Program-made: the position numbers and the translations under genes
Source: Bacillus cereus G9842
GTDB taxonomy: Bacteria; Bacillota; Bacilli; Bacillales; Bacillaceae_G
Length of the DNA: 64,000 bases
Direction: 5' to 3'
Assembly: GCF_000021305.1 (NCBI RefSeq)
Contig: NC_011772.1
Location: 3,820,001 to 3,884,000, forward strand
Part shown: positions 1-9,063 of the stretch, in pieces
Position numbering within the stretch: position 1 is the first letter of the stretch
Layout: each line of letters begins with the position of its first letter
The notes under the pieces: generated by a model
The model's input: the letters and a program-made list of their open reading frames with translations, nothing else
Told to the model about the DNA's origin: nothing
The model's database searches: none

Positions 1-814
1 TTGCTCGCATGTTTAACTTACGTGCTGCTTCTTGTTGCAAGGAAGATGTTGTAAACGGTAATGCAGGATTACGTTTTCGCTCTTTGCGCGTTACATTTTC
101 AACTGAAAACGCATTGTCTTTCATCTGTTCAATTATTTCATTCACTTGCGTTTCATTCGTTAATTGAACCTTTTCCCCATCTACACCGTAAAAGCTTGCT
201 TCAAATGTGTCTTTTCCTTTTACAAATTCTGTTTTAATTGTCCAGAATTCTTCAGGTTCAAAGCTTTGAATTTCCTTTTCACGTTCGATGATTAAACGAA
301 CTGCTACAGATTGTACACGCCCTGCACTTAATCCTTTTTTTACTTTCTTCCATAATAAAGGACTAATATTGTAACCAACAAGACGATCAAGTATACGTCT
401 TGCTTGTTGTGCATCTACTAAATCCATATTAATTGCACGAGGATGTTTAAATGATTCTTTGATTGCATCTTTCGTAATCTCATTAAACACAACCCGACAA
501 TCTGATTCAACGTCCACATTTAACGTATTCGCTAAATGCCAAGCAATTGCTTCCCCTTCGCGGTCTGGATCGGCCGCGAGATAGACTTTCTTTGCTTTTT
601 TCGCCGCTGATTTTAAATCTTTTAAGACGGGACCTTTACCACGAATGGTAATATACTTCGGGGTGAAGTTGTTCTTTACTTCTATCCCCATTTGACTTTT
701 TGGCAAATCGCGAACATGTCCCATAGACGCGACAACTTTGTATTTTTTCCCTAAATATTTCTCAATGGTCTTCGCCTTAGAAGGCGACTCCACGATCACG
801 AGGTAATCTGACAT
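1..814 (-). CDS. topA: DNA topoisomerase I, N-terminal part (runs off the window)
   Basis: Type IA topoisomerase that relaxes negative supercoils by cutting and rejoining one DNA strand. About 271 N-terminal residues are visible; the rest, including the active-site tyrosine and zinc fingers, lies left of base 1. The Toprim domain opens the protein ([19 protein letters not shown], with the catalytic Glu in VES) and continues with the acidic [13 protein letters not shown] motif near residue 115. [17 protein letters not shown] and [15 protein letters not shown] belong to the following DNA-binding domain. The start ATG at 814 follows a strong AAGGAGG. It is the gene after dprA, as in Bacillus generally, and has its own promoter candidates in the 140-base gap. 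Confidence 0.97.
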   Translation of the reverse strand, partial: MSDYLVIVESPSKAKTIEKYLGKKYKVVASMGHVRDLPKSQMGIEVKNNFTPKYITIRGKGPVLKDLKSAAKKAKKVYLAADPDREGEAIAWHLANTLNVDVESDCRVVFNEITKDAIKESFKHPRAINMDLVDAQQARRILDRLVGYNISPLLWKKVKKGLSAGRVQSVAVRLIIEREKEIQSFEPEEFWTIKTEFVKGKDTFEASFYGVDGEKVQLTNETQVNEIIEQMKDNAFSVENVTRKERKRNPALPFTTSSLQQEAARKLNMRA

Positions 815-853
815 GCTAGTGCCTCCTTAAGAGGTGGATTCAAGTCTTCATTA

Positions 854-882
854 ATCTTATTGATTTCTCTTGTTTTTGTCAA
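854..882 (-). promoter_or_regulatory. SigA-type promoter candidate for topA (proximal)
   Basis: On the minus strand TTGACA (882-877) is followed after 17 bases by TAAGAT (859-854), about 40 bases before the topA start. The -35 is perfect and the -10 matches 4 of 6. Confidence 0.5.
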
Positions 883-896
883 TCAAGAATGAATAT

Positions 897-926
897 ACCA
901 TACAGTGCCAATCTACCATTTGTCAA
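897..926 (-). promoter_or_regulatory. Second promoter candidate for topA (distal)
   Basis: A second perfect TTGACA (926-921) lies 18 bases before TATGGT (902-897) on the minus strand. Two -35 consensus boxes in one short leader suggest tandem promoters, which could suit a supercoiling-controlled gene. That is inference. Confidence 0.35.
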
Positions 927-958
927 TAATTGTTTAATAAAAATTTAAAAATATAAGG

Positions 959-1828
959 TTAATTTAAAATCTCTTCCAAGATATCTTCTGCATTTCTTAC
1001 TAATTTTGCGCCTTGTTGAATAAGATGATTTGTTCCCGATGCCCCCTCTATAAATATAGGTCCAGGAAGCGCAAACACCTCTCTATTTTGCTCTAACGCA
1101 AGGTCTGCAGTAATAAGTGTCCCACTTCTCGATTTCGCTTCTACAACTAAAACACCTTTACTTATACCACTAATAATCCGGTTCCTTTTTGGAAAATACC
1201 ATTTTTTCGGTGCATAGTGCGGAGGATACTCTGTCAATAACAATATATATTCCTTCCACATTTCATATAAATGTCTATTTTCTTTCGGATACATAAACGA
1301 CAATCCATGCCCTAATATCCCAATAGTGGGACAATGATGCCTTACTGTAATCTCATGAGACATTGTATCTATCCCTTTTGCAAACCCACTGACAATAAGC
1401 CACTCTCTTTCTAATAAAGGGTGTAAAATAAATTTCAAGCTCTCATGACCATATAATGATGGTTCTCTCGTTCCAACAACTGCTAATTTATTTACTTTAT
1501 TTAGAAAATCTTTCTCTCCTTTTCCATATAAAACGAAGGGAGGGTCTTGTATTTCACGTAATAATTGTGGATAATTTTCATCCCATATCGTTATATAAAA
1601 GATACGATTTTTCTCTAAATAAGATATATATTGCGGAAGATTTGAACTTTGAAGAAATTTCACTAGTTCTGAAGATTTTTTCGAGGATATTCCAGTGTAG
1701 TGCTCCATTTGTTTTTCGTTAAAATTATATATGTTCTTTAATTCTGGATCGACATATAGTAGCCTCTCCATCGCTTTCCAATAATCTGCTAGCAAGTAAT
1801 GAAGATGTAATAACCGCTCTCTTTTCAT
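959..1828 (-). CDS. dprA: DNA-processing protein DprA
   Basis: Single-stranded DNA-binding Rossmann-fold protein that protects incoming DNA and loads RecA during natural transformation (family knowledge). The 289-residue protein is of normal length. It shows the DprA core in order: VVGTREPSLYGHES, SGFAKGIDTMSHE, GHGLSFMYPKENRHLY, FPKRNRIISG, VVEAKSRSGTLITADLALEQ and LPGPI with GTNHLIQQGA near the C-terminus. The N-terminal 90 residues form the weakly conserved helical domain. ATG at 1828 follows AAGGAG at good distance. It lies between sucD and topA, the usual Bacillus context. A terminator after sucD suggests it is transcribed separately, though I could not pick a convincing promoter. Confidence 0.95.
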   Translation of the reverse strand: MKRERLLHLHYLLADYWKAMERLLYVDPELKNIYNFNEKQMEHYTGISSKKSSELVKFLQSSNLPQYISYLEKNRIFYITIWDENYPQLLREIQDPPFVLYGKGEKDFLNKVNKLAVVGTREPSLYGHESLKFILHPLLEREWLIVSGFAKGIDTMSHEITVRHHCPTIGILGHGLSFMYPKENRHLYEMWKEYILLLTEYPPHYAPKKWYFPKRNRIISGISKGVLVVEAKSRSGTLITADLALEQNREVFALPGPIFIEGASGTNHLIQQGAKLVRNAEDILEEILN

Positions 1829-1876
1829 CTTGATTCTCCTTACCCATAATTTTTATTATGTAAACAGAAAAAAGTG

Positions 1877-1911
1877 TAAAAAGACACCCTCAAGTAAGAA
1901 GGTGTCTTTCA
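1877..1911 (-). terminator. Terminator after sucCD
   Basis: Stem AAAGACACC / GGTGTCTTT around a 12-base loop, followed on the minus strand by a T-rich run. It lies directly after the sucD stop and before dprA. Confidence 0.8.
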
Positions 1912-1916
1912 ACAGA

Positions 1917-2819
1917 TTAATAGTTTTTGCAAGTCTCAAATAGACCTTTTTCTTTTAAAACAGAGATTAGCGTTTCTCCCATAACTGCTGGAGTTTCAGC
2001 TACTTTAATGCCACAAGCTTCCATTGTTTTAATCTTTTCAGCAGCAGTTCCTTTACCACCAGAAATGATTGCACCAGCATGGCCCATACGTTTGCCAGCA
2101 GGCGCTGTTTGACCACCAATGAAGCCTACAACAGGTTTTGTCATATTAGCTTTTACCCATTCAGCTGCCTCTTCTTCTGCTGTACCGCCGATTTCACCAA
2201 TCATAATTACAGCATGTGTTTCTTCATCTTCATTAAATGCTTTTAACGCATCAATAAAGTCTGTACCGTTAACAGGGTCTCCACCGATACCTACAGCAGT
2301 AGATTGGCCAATACCTTCTTGTGTTAATTGATGTACAGCTTCATACGTTAATGTACCAGAGCGAGATACGATACCAACATGACCTTTTTTATGAATATAT
2401 CCTGGCATAATACCAATCTTACATTCATCTGGTGTGATTACACCTGGGCAGTTTGGTCCAAGTAAACGTGTATGTTTACCAGCCATATATCTCTTTACGT
2501 TTACCATATCTAATACAGGAATTCCTTCAGTAATACATACTACTAAATCAATTTCTGCATCAACTGCTTCCATAATTGCATCTGCCGCAAAAGCGGGTGG
2601 AACGTATACAACTGAAGCGTTTGCGCCTGTTGCTTTCACTGCATCTTCTACTGTATCAAATACTGGTACACCTTCAATATCAGTGCCGCCTTTACCTGGT
2701 GTTACACCACCGACAATTTTCGTACCGTATTCAATCATTTGTTTTGTATGGAATAAACCTTGAGAACCTGTAATACCTTGAACAATAACTTTTGTATCTT
2801 TATTAACTAATACGCTCAT
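1917..2819 (-). CDS. sucD: Succinyl-CoA synthetase (ADP-forming) alpha subunit
   Basis: Alpha subunit of the TCA-cycle enzyme that converts succinyl-CoA to succinate with substrate-level phosphorylation. It binds CoA through the N-terminal Rossmann domain ([20 protein letters not shown] and GGVTPGKGG) and carries the phosphohistidine in [18 protein letters not shown] near residue 247. At 300 residues it is full length. The start ATG follows GGGGGAG, 19 bases after the sucC stop, so the two subunits are co-transcribed and made in equal amounts. A clear terminator follows. CoA-binding and catalytic motifs are intact. Confidence 0.98.
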   Translation of the reverse strand: MSVLVNKDTKVIVQGITGSQGLFHTKQMIEYGTKIVGGVTPGKGGTDIEGVPVFDTVEDAVKATGANASVVYVPPAFAADAIMEAVDAEIDLVVCITEGIPVLDMVNVKRYMAGKHTRLLGPNCPGVITPDECKIGIMPGYIHKKGHVGIVSRSGTLTYEAVHQLTQEGIGQSTAVGIGGDPVNGTDFIDALKAFNEDEETHAVIMIGEIGGTAEEEAAEWVKANMTKPVVGFIGGQTAPAGKRMGHAGAIISGGKGTAAEKIKTMEACGIKVAETPAVMGETLISVLKEKGLFETCKNY

Positions 2820-2838
2820 TTTTCTCCCCCGCTTTCTA

Positions 2839-3999
2839 TTAGCCCACTAGTGAAACAATTTTTTGTGCACCGTCTGCCATAGATTCTGCTGCAACAATAT
2901 TTAAGCCAGACTCATTTAAAATTTTCTTACCTAATTCTACGTTTGTACCTTCAAGACGTACAACTAAAGGTAACTCAAGACCTACTTGTTTCGTTGCTTC
3001 AATAACACCTTCTGCAATAACATCACACTTCATAATACCACCAAAAATGTTAACGAAGATACCTTTTACATTTTTGTCAGAAAGGATAATTTTGAATGCT
3101 TCTGTAACTTTTTCAGCAGTTGCACCGCCACCAACATCTAAGAAGTTAGCTGGGTCACCGTGGTAATGTTTAATGATATCCATTGTAGCCATCGCTAAAC
3201 CTGCACCATTAACCATACAACCGATATTTCCATCTAAAGGAATGTAGTTTAAATCGTATTTTGAAGCTTCAATTTCTTTTGAATCCTCTTCATCAAGATC
3301 ACGAAGCTCTAAAATGTCTTTATGGCGATATAACGCATTAGAATCAAAGTTTAATTTTGCATCTAATGCCATAACTTTACCTTCACCTGTTGTAACAAGT
3401 GGGTTAATCTCAGCGATAGAGCAATCTTTTTCGATAAACGCACGGTATAAGCCCATCATAAACTTCACAGCTTGTCCTACAAGCTCTTTTGGAATATGGA
3501 TGTTAAATGCAATTCGGCGTGCTTGGAAACCTTGTAAGCCTACTGCTGGATCAATATATTCTTTAAAGATTTTTTCAGGTGTTTTTTCTGCTACTTCTTC
3601 AATTTCTGTTCCGCCTTCTTCAGACGCCATTAAAACAACTTGAGAAGTTGCACGATCTAAAACTAGACCTACATAATATTCTTTTTTAATATCGCAACCT
3701 TCTTCGATAAGTAAGCGTTTTACTTCCTTACCTTCAGGACCTGTTTGATGTGTCACAAGTGTAGTTCCTAAAATGCTTTCTGCATATGTACGAACTTCAT
3801 CTAAATTTTTTGCAACTTTTACTCCGCCAGCTTTGCCGCGTCCACCAGCGTGAATTTGTGCTTTCACTACACATACATCTGTTCCTAGTTCTTTCGCTGC
3901 TTCTACAGCTTCTTCTACTGTAAATGCAACCTTCCCGTTCGGAACGCTAACCCCATAGCTTCTAAGGACTGCCTTACCTTGGTACTCATGGATATTCAT
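2839..3999 (-). CDS. sucC: Succinyl-CoA synthetase beta subunit
   Basis: Beta subunit of succinyl-CoA synthetase, supplying the nucleotide-binding ATP-grasp fold and the succinate site. The N-terminal [17 protein letters not shown], the [12 protein letters not shown] loop near residue 52, EINPLV with LDAKLNFD in the middle, and [16 protein letters not shown] in the C-terminal flavodoxin-like domain are all typical. Length 386 aa is normal. ATG at 3999 follows GGGGAGG. It is first gene of the sucC-sucD operon, with a SigA-type promoter about 75 bases upstream. Confidence 0.98.
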   Translation of the reverse strand: MNIHEYQGKAVLRSYGVSVPNGKVAFTVEEAVEAAKELGTDVCVVKAQIHAGGRGKAGGVKVAKNLDEVRTYAESILGTTLVTHQTGPEGKEVKRLLIEEGCDIKKEYYVGLVLDRATSQVVLMASEEGGTEIEEVAEKTPEKIFKEYIDPAVGLQGFQARRIAFNIHIPKELVGQAVKFMMGLYRAFIEKDCSIAEINPLVTTGEGKVMALDAKLNFDSNALYRHKDILELRDLDEEDSKEIEASKYDLNYIPLDGNIGCMVNGAGLAMATMDIIKHYHGDPANFLDVGGGATAEKVTEAFKIILSDKNVKGIFVNIFGGIMKCDVIAEGVIEATKQVGLELPLVVRLEGTNVELGKKILNESGLNIVAAESMADGAQKIVSLVG

Positions 4000-4044
4000 G
4001 GTCCCATCCTCCCCTGTTTTCCTGTTTTACTCGAAAAGTTTTTT

Positions 4045-4061
4045 AATGTTTAAAAAACATT
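4045..4061. repeat. Perfect 7-3-7 inverted repeat in the sucC leader
   Basis: AATGTTT, three A, AAACATT, lying between the sucC -10 box and the start codon. It could be an operator or a leader hairpin; no known regulator site was matched. Confidence 0.4.
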
Positions 4062-4069
4062 ACATTGCC

Positions 4070-4098
4070 ATTGTATAAGATGATTGGCACGCTGTCTA
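4070..4098 (-). promoter_or_regulatory. SigA promoter of sucCD
   Basis: TAGACA (4098-4093), 17-base spacer, TACAAT (4075-4070) on the minus strand, 5 of 6 matches at each box. Confidence 0.65.
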
Positions 4099-4164
4099 CA
4101 ATAAAGTGTCAGAAAACTGAAATCGCTTTATTCTTTTTCGAAAATAGTAATGTTTATATGCCAA

Positions 4165-4200
4165 AATAAAAAATAAGCTGTATATTTACAGCTTATTTTT
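4165..4200 (-). terminator. Terminator of rnhB, overlapping its stop codon
   Basis: Stem AAAAATAAGCTGTA / TACAGCTTATTTTT with a short loop. The rnhB stop lies in one arm, and the minus-strand transcript ends in T-rich sequence. Confidence 0.85.
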
Positions 4201-4966
4201 GAATCATATCTTTAATTGGCGCGAATGACTTTCGGTGTTCATCTAATACTCCATGCACTTCAATTGCCTCTAAATGTTGCTTTGTGCCATATCCCATATG
4301 TTGCTCAAATCCGTATTCAGGATACTTTTCTCCCAGTTCTTTCATCATACGATCTCTCGTTACTTTCGCAATAATAGATGCAGCTGAAATAGAAATACTT
4401 TTCGCATCACCTTTAATAATTGAGGTTTGCGGAATTGGTGTAGGAAGCTTCATCGCATCAATTAATAAATGTTGGGGTGTACAAGATAAATTTGCAACTG
4501 CATCTAACATTGCTTGTTTCGTTGCTTGGTAAATATTAATGTCATCAATAACTTGCGGTGATACAATTCCTACTCCAATTGCAATTGCTTGTACTTTTAT
4601 TTCATCATAAAAACGCTCACGTTTCGCTTCACTCAGCTTTTTTGAGTCATTTAACCCTGGAATATAAAAATCCTCTGGAAGGACGACAGCTGCCGTCACA
4701 ACAGGCCCAGCCAACGGGCCACGCCCTACTTCATCAATACCCGCGATATATGTGACCCCTTTTTCACGCAAAGCATTTTCATACTTGGACATTTCAAAAA
4801 AATTCTCTTTTTCTTTCTGTTCTAACTCTTTTTGTTTATACCACTTCAAAACGAGCTTTTGAACGCCTTTTCGCTCATCTTTCATTAACAGTTGAAAGCG
4901 ATCATCTTCTTCATTCATAATTTCTTTCAATACATTTTCCGCTTCTTTTATCGTCATTTTTTGCAT
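4193..4966 (-). CDS. rnhB: Ribonuclease HII
   Basis: Endonuclease that cuts RNA in RNA-DNA hybrids and at single ribonucleotides in DNA. The catalytic acidic residues sit in [18 protein letters not shown] (Asp and Glu about residues 78-79), LLIDAMKLP and [16 protein letters not shown]. At 257 aa it has the usual Bacillus N-terminal extension of about 70 charged residues before the catalytic domain. It follows rbgA by 56 bases in the same orientation, as in other bacilli, and ends in a strong terminator. Confidence 0.97.
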   Translation of the reverse strand: MQKMTIKEAENVLKEIMNEEDDRFQLLMKDERKGVQKLVLKWYKQKELEQKEKENFFEMSKYENALREKGVTYIAGIDEVGRGPLAGPVVTAAVVLPEDFYIPGLNDSKKLSEAKRERFYDEIKVQAIAIGVGIVSPQVIDDINIYQATKQAMLDAVANLSCTPQHLLIDAMKLPTPIPQTSIIKGDAKSISISAASIIAKVTRDRMMKELGEKYPEYGFEQHMGYGTKQHLEAIEVHGVLDEHRKSFAPIKDMIQK

Positions 4967-5022
4967 TTATACAAACTCCTTTTTAAACGTATCCAAAAAG
5001 AAAAGACGCACAAACGCACGTC

Positions 5023-5913
5023 TTATACTTCTTCTATTTTTTCCACATCTTCTACTTGCTCTGCAAACTCTTCCGGTGTTTCAAACGTCATTTTTCCAAG
5101 TTTGCCACCACGAAGCTCACGAAGTACAAGCTCAGATGTCTTATCATAATCAATCATTCCGCCGCCCATTAAGCAGCCTCTATTTTTTCCAATTGCATCG
5201 AATAATTCCACAATATCTTCTGGAATCTCATTTAAATTATAGCGTTCTTTCAAGCGTTCTGGATAATGTTTCTCCATAAAACGTAATGCGTAAACAGCTA
5301 CATCTTGTAAATTTAAAATTGAATCTTTAATTGCACCCGTCGTCGCTAAGCGAAGACCCACTAATTGATCTTCAAATTTAGGCCACAGAATACCTGGCGT
5401 ATCTAACAATTCCATTTCCTTCCCAACTTTAATCCATTGTTGAGCTGTTGTCACACCTGGACGATCTCCTGTTTTAGCAATATTTTTCTTTGCCAATTTA
5501 TTAATTAATGTAGATTTACCAACATTTGGTATACCTACAATTAATGCACGAATCGCTCTCGGTCTAATACCTTTTGCAACCATTTTATCAAATTTTTCTT
5601 TAACAAGCACTTTACAAGCTGCTGCAATTTCTTTCATACCTTGTCCAGCTTGCGCGTTAATCGAAATTGCCATATGACCTTTTTCTTTAAAATATGCGAT
5701 CCATTGTTTTGTTAAACGGTCATCTGCCATATCCGCTTTATTTAAAACAACAAGCCTTGGCTTATGTGTAATGATTTCATCAATCATTGGGTTTCGAGAT
5801 GATAATGGTAATCGAGCATCTACAAGTTCAATTACAACATCAATTAATTTTAATTTCTCCGTTACTTGGCGTCTAGCCTTCGCCATATGCCCTGGAAACC
5901 ATTGAATTACCAT
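5023..5913 (-). CDS. rbgA: Ribosome biogenesis GTPase RbgA (YlqF)
   Basis: Circularly permuted GTPase needed for late assembly of the 50S subunit, acting around L16 incorporation (family knowledge). The G motifs appear in permuted order: NKADMAD (G4, about residue 62) before [14 protein letters not shown] (G1, about 128) and DTPGILWPK (G3). The C-terminal ANTAR-like helical part completes the 296 residues. I chose ATG at 5913 ([16 protein letters not shown]) because AAGAAGGTGG lies 5-8 bases ahead; an in-frame extension to 5967 overlaps lepB and has no good ribosome site. The gene starts 20 bases after the lepB stop, forming lepB-rbgA-rnhB. Confidence 0.97.
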   Translation of the reverse strand: MVIQWFPGHMAKARRQVTEKLKLIDVVIELVDARLPLSSRNPMIDEIITHKPRLVVLNKADMADDRLTKQWIAYFKEKGHMAISINAQAGQGMKEIAAACKVLVKEKFDKMVAKGIRPRAIRALIVGIPNVGKSTLINKLAKKNIAKTGDRPGVTTAQQWIKVGKEMELLDTPGILWPKFEDQLVGLRLATTGAIKDSILNLQDVAVYALRFMEKHYPERLKERYNLNEIPEDIVELFDAIGKNRGCLMGGGMIDYDKTSELVLRELRGGKLGKMTFETPEEFAEQVEDVEKIEEV

Positions 5914-5933
5914 GTTGCCACCTTCTTTTTCAT

Positions 5934-6485
5934 TTATTTCACAATACGTGCGTCTTCTAACGGCCAATATAACATATTAGCTTTACCAATTACTTGATCC
6001 ATTGAAATCGTACCGATTGAACGGCTATCTTTACTAAAACGACGATTATCACCTAAAACAAATAATTGATCTTTTGGAACGGTTTTCTTGCCTGTCATTT
6101 CTTCAAGATTAAAATCATATGTAAGCGGTCCGTCAGCAATTTGCTTTTTCTGCTTGTCTAAATACGGCTCCTCATAAGCCTTTCCGTTAACATACAGCTT
6201 ATCATTACGATACTCTATTTCATCGCCCGGTAGGCCTATAATGCGCTTAATGTAATCTTTATCTTCTGTTGCTCGAAATACGATAATATCAAATCGTTTC
6301 GGATCTCCAATGTGATAACCAATTTTATTTACAATCATTCGATCACGATCATGTAAAGTAGGTGCCATCGATACCCCGTCTACGAGAATTGGCGCAAAGA
6401 AAAACTGTCTAATAACACCAGCTAATACAACAGCAATCAAAATTGCTTTAATCCATTCCCAAAGTGAACTCTTCTCTTTTTTCAT
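5934..6485 (-). CDS. lepB: Type I signal peptidase
   Basis: Membrane serine protease that removes signal peptides from exported proteins. The 183-residue protein has one N-terminal membrane segment (about residues 10-30) and a catalytic domain outside the membrane. Ser39 in DGVSMAPTL and Lys80 in [14 protein letters not shown] form the Ser-Lys dyad; [17 protein letters not shown] is the conserved box near residue 150. ATG at 6485 follows GGAGGGGA; a GTG at 6500 lies inside that ribosome site and is less likely. It lies between rplS and rbgA. Several paralogues are normal in bacilli, so the exact sip name is open. Confidence 0.94.
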   Translation of the reverse strand: MKKEKSSLWEWIKAILIAVVLAGVIRQFFFAPILVDGVSMAPTLHDRDRMIVNKIGYHIGDPKRFDIIVFRATEDKDYIKRIIGLPGDEIEYRNDKLYVNGKAYEEPYLDKQKKQIADGPLTYDFNLEEMTGKKTVPKDQLFVLGDNRRFSKDSRSIGTISMDQVIGKANMLYWPLEDARIVK

Positions 6486-6543
6486 GCATTTCCCCTCCAC
6501 GGTTATGTAAGCTGTTCGTATTATACCAAAATTTCATATAGAT

Positions 6544-6578
6544 TGGAAAAAGGGAGCTTGTGCATTTACAAGCTCCCA
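6544..6578 (-). terminator. Terminator of rplS
   Basis: Stem GGGAGCTTGT / ACAAGCTCCC with a six-base loop, followed by TTTTTCC on the minus strand. Confidence 0.9.
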
Positions 6579-6586
6579 TACATGTC

Positions 6587-6931
6587 TTATCGAATTTCTT
6601 TAATACGTGCTTTTTTACCGCGAAGGTTACGTAAGTAGTATAACTTAGCACGACGTACTTTACCACGGCGAAGTACTTCGATTTTCGCGATTCTTGGCGT
6701 GTGAACTGGGAATGTACGCTCAACACCTACACCGTAAGAAATCTTACGAACTGTGAATGTTTCACTAATTCCGCCACCACGACGTTTAATTACAACACCT
6801 TCGAAAAGCTGAATTCTTTCACGAGTTCCCTCAACAACTTTTACGTGTACACGTAAAGTGTCACCAGGACGGAATGAAGGAAGGTCAGTTTTTAATTGGC
6901 CTTTTGTAATTTCTGCGATTAATTGTTGCAT
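6587..6931 (-). CDS. rplS: 50S ribosomal protein L19
   Basis: Large-subunit protein at the 30S-50S interface. The 114 residues match the family throughout, including [54 protein letters not shown] and the basic tail [21 protein letters not shown]. It is the last gene of the rpsP-trmD-rplS block but has its own promoter and a structured leader, so it may be expressed independently of trmD. Start ATG at 6931 follows AAAGGAGAG. Confidence 0.99.
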   Translation of the reverse strand: MQQLIAEITKGQLKTDLPSFRPGDTLRVHVKVVEGTRERIQLFEGVVIKRRGGGISETFTVRKISYGVGVERTFPVHTPRIAKIEVLRRGKVRRAKLYYLRNLRGKKARIKEIR

Positions 6932-6984
6932 ATTAAATTCTCTCCTTTAAACAGATGCTCTTATAAAGTCTTAATAAATTACAG

Positions 6985-7022
6985 CGGAACATCGTTAATA
7001 CGGCTACTGATTTCAGTAGCAC
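6985..7022 (-). ncRNA. Probable L19 (rplS) mRNA leader structure
   Basis: On the minus strand GCTACTGA and TCAGTAGC (7020-7003) form a perfect short hairpin just after the rplS promoter, followed by complementary-looking CGTATTAACGATG. A structured L19 leader thought to allow autoregulation is known in Firmicutes. Assignment rests on position and hairpin only; a covariance-model search would decide. Confidence 0.4.
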
Positions 7023-7029
7023 AAATGTT

Positions 7030-7058
7030 ATAATAGCATATTACTAGGCCTGTTGCAA
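7030..7058 (-). promoter_or_regulatory. SigA promoter of rplS
   Basis: TTGCAA (7058-7053), 17-base spacer, TATTAT (7035-7030) on the minus strand, in the trmD-rplS gap. Confidence 0.6.
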
Positions 7059-7077
7059 TAGCAAATATATGAAGTTA

Positions 7078-7812
7078 TTACTGCTCTCGCTTTATTTCCT
7101 CAAGCCATTTCTTCTCTTGTTTAGATAGATCTCTATCATCTAACAAATCAGGTCTACGCGTATACGTACGGCGCAAAGATTCCTTATGTCGCCATTCGTC
7201 AATATTTTTATGATTCCCTGACATTAATACATCCGGTACCTTCATACCACGAAAATCAGCCGGACGTGTATAATGAGGATGCTCTAATAAACCTGTACTA
7301 AACGAATCCTCTACTTGTGAAGCATGATTTCCTAGCACGCCTGGCAAGAGACGTACAACACTATCAGTAATAACCATAGAAGCTAATTCTCCGCCCGTTA
7401 ATACATAGTCACCAATAGAAATCTCATCCGTTACGAGATGCTCACGAATTCGTTCGTCATACCCTTCATAATGCCCACATACAAAGATCAAATGTTCTTC
7501 CCCTGCAAGCTCTTCCGCTTTCTTCTGCGTAAATCTTTCGCCCTGCGGACACATTAAGACAACTCTCGGCTTACGCTCTGTCTCTTTCGTCAAATCTTCT
7601 ACAGCGTCAAAAATAGGCTGAGGAGTAAGCACCATACCAGCTCCTCCGCCGTAAGGATAATCGTCTACGCTATTATGCTTACTTGTTGTATAATCACGAA
7701 AGTTAACAACACGAAGGTTTACCGCTTCCTTTTCTTGTGCCTTCTTTAATATAGAAGATCCAAATACACCGGTAAACATGTCTGGGAACAACGTTAAAAT
7801 ATCAATTTTCAT
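7078..7812 (-). CDS. trmD: tRNA (guanine37-N1)-methyltransferase
   Basis: SAM-dependent SPOUT methyltransferase that makes m1G37 in tRNAs reading CNN and some GNN codons and prevents +1 frameshifting. The trefoil-knot motifs [47 protein letters not shown] and [27 protein letters not shown] are all intact; the Asp of the DEIS stretch is the expected catalytic region. Length 244 aa is normal. Its ATG overlaps the rimM stop by one base (TAATG), indicating translational coupling. Confidence 0.99.
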   Translation of the reverse strand: MKIDILTLFPDMFTGVFGSSILKKAQEKEAVNLRVVNFRDYTTSKHNSVDDYPYGGGAGMVLTPQPIFDAVEDLTKETERKPRVVLMCPQGERFTQKKAEELAGEEHLIFVCGHYEGYDERIREHLVTDEISIGDYVLTGGELASMVITDSVVRLLPGVLGNHASQVEDSFSTGLLEHPHYTRPADFRGMKVPDVLMSGNHKNIDEWRHKESLRRTYTRRPDLLDDRDLSKQEKKWLEEIKREQ

Positions 7813-8327
7813 TATAGCAATCCTTCCATTACATGAATGGTTACTAATTTATTTTCAATATTAACTTGAAGTACAACGTCATCAATATAAGGAATTAAGA
7901 GATCTTGACCCTTCGGACGTTTAATCACCCAAACATCATTTGCACCAGGAGAGAGAATCTCTTTGATTGTCCCTAGCGCTTCTCCTTCTTCCGTTACAAC
8001 GCTGCAACCAATAATTTCGTGATAGTAGTATTCACCTTCAGCAAGTTCACCTAACTGCTCTTCCGGTACTTTTATTAAAGAACCTTTAAACTTCTCTACT
8101 TCATCTACATTGTTATATCCTTCAAATGTTAATAAATCGAATGTCTTATGTTGGCGATGAGAAGTTACCTTCACTGGAAGATAGTCTGTGTCTTTCTCAT
8201 TCGATATGTATAGCGTGTTTCCTACTTTATATCGCTCTTCTGGAAAATCAGTACGAGAAATCACACGGATTTCTCCTCTTACTCCATGAGTATTTACAAT
8301 TTTCCCTACGTTAAACCACTTTGTCAT
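7812..8327 (-). CDS. rimM: 16S rRNA-processing protein RimM
   Basis: Assembly factor of the 30S head domain that binds S19. The 171-residue protein has an N-terminal RimM beta-barrel ([18 protein letters not shown]) and a C-terminal PRC-barrel ([25 protein letters not shown], with the [16 protein letters not shown] end). Start ATG at 8327 follows AGGGGTGA; the longer in-frame extension to 8393 lacks a ribosome site. A terminator-like hairpin precedes it after khpA, so rimM-trmD may be attenuated or separately started. Confidence 0.97.
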   Translation of the reverse strand: MTKWFNVGKIVNTHGVRGEIRVISRTDFPEERYKVGNTLYISNEKDTDYLPVKVTSHRQHKTFDLLTFEGYNNVDEVEKFKGSLIKVPEEQLGELAEGEYYYHEIIGCSVVTEEGEALGTIKEILSPGANDVWVIKRPKGQDLLIPYIDDVVLQVNIENKLVTIHVMEGLL

Positions 8328-8407
8328 AAATAGTATGTCACCCCTGGTTTCTATATAAATTAAGCATCTCCATTTCATAGATGGAACATGCAATCTCTAT
8401 TTAAATG

Positions 8408-8444
8408 TTAAAAAAGGGAGAGGAATAACTCCTCGCCCTTTTTA
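8408..8444 (-). terminator. Internal terminator between khpA and rimM
   Basis: Stem GGGCGAGGA / TCCTCTCCC with one mismatch and a six-T tail on the minus strand. It sits inside what is otherwise a tight gene cluster, so it probably lowers rimM-trmD relative to rpsP. Confidence 0.7.
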
Positions 8445-8447
8445 CGT

Positions 8448-8675
8448 TTATTGAATTTCCAGTGTTACTTTTTCATCATTATGATGTCCCACTGAATACA
8501 AGAGCATTCGAATCGCTTTCGCAACTCTCCCTTGCTTTCCAATGACTTTTCCAACATCCTCAGGATGTACAGTTAATCGATACTTTATCTCTCCGTTGCA
8601 AAGTTCCTGTGTAACTTTTACATCTTCAGGATGATCGACAAGAGGCTTGACAATCGTCTCGACTAACTTCTTCAT
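8448..8675 (-). CDS. khpA: KH-domain RNA-binding protein KhpA (YlqC)
   Basis: Small single-KH RNA-binding protein which in other Firmicutes pairs with KhpB/Jag and influences cell division and small-RNA biology (family knowledge). The 75 residues form a KH fold with VGKVIGKQGRVAKAIRMLL; the GxxG loop is GKQG at residues 46-49. I chose ATG at 8675 because GAGG is about 8 bases ahead; ATG at 8681 is only two bases from it. It lies between rpsP and rimM, its standard location. Confidence 0.93.
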   Translation of the reverse strand: MKKLVETIVKPLVDHPEDVKVTQELCNGEIKYRLTVHPEDVGKVIGKQGRVAKAIRMLLYSVGHHNDEKVTLEIQ

Positions 8676-8689
8676 AGTCATTGCCTCAA

Positions 8690-8962
8690 TTACTTACCTT
8701 GTTTAGATAAGTGGAATTTCTCCATGATACCTTGGTTAGAGAATAAGTTACGAACTGTATCAGATGGTTTAGCACCATTTCCTAACCATTTTAATGCTGC
8801 TTCTTCGTCGATCTTAACTTCAGCTGGTTGAGCAACTGGATTGTAAGTTCCGATTTCCTCAATGAAACGTCCGTCACGAGGAGAACGAGAATCTGCAACA
8901 ACTACACGATAGAAAGGAGTTTTTTTAGCTCCCATACGTTTTAAACGAATTTTAACTGCCAT
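8690..8962 (-). CDS. rpsP: 30S ribosomal protein S16
   Basis: Small-subunit protein of the 5' domain. The 90-residue sequence begins [46 protein letters not shown] (shown in part as [17 protein letters not shown]) and is full length. ATG at 8962 follows GGAGGTGC. It is 101 bases after ffh and starts the S16-KhpA-RimM-TrmD series. Confidence 0.99.
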
Positions 8963-9063
8963 TTATAAAGCACCTCCGAATTTATTTCACACAGATAATT
9001 ATATTAGCAAAAAGACTATTGCTTTGTAAAGTATTTTTTCTTAACAGAGCCATCTTTTTTTCC

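Noticed and set aside
2434..2763. 109-codon plus-strand frame opposite sucD
   Set aside because: Pro/Thr/Ser-rich shadow of a conserved gene.
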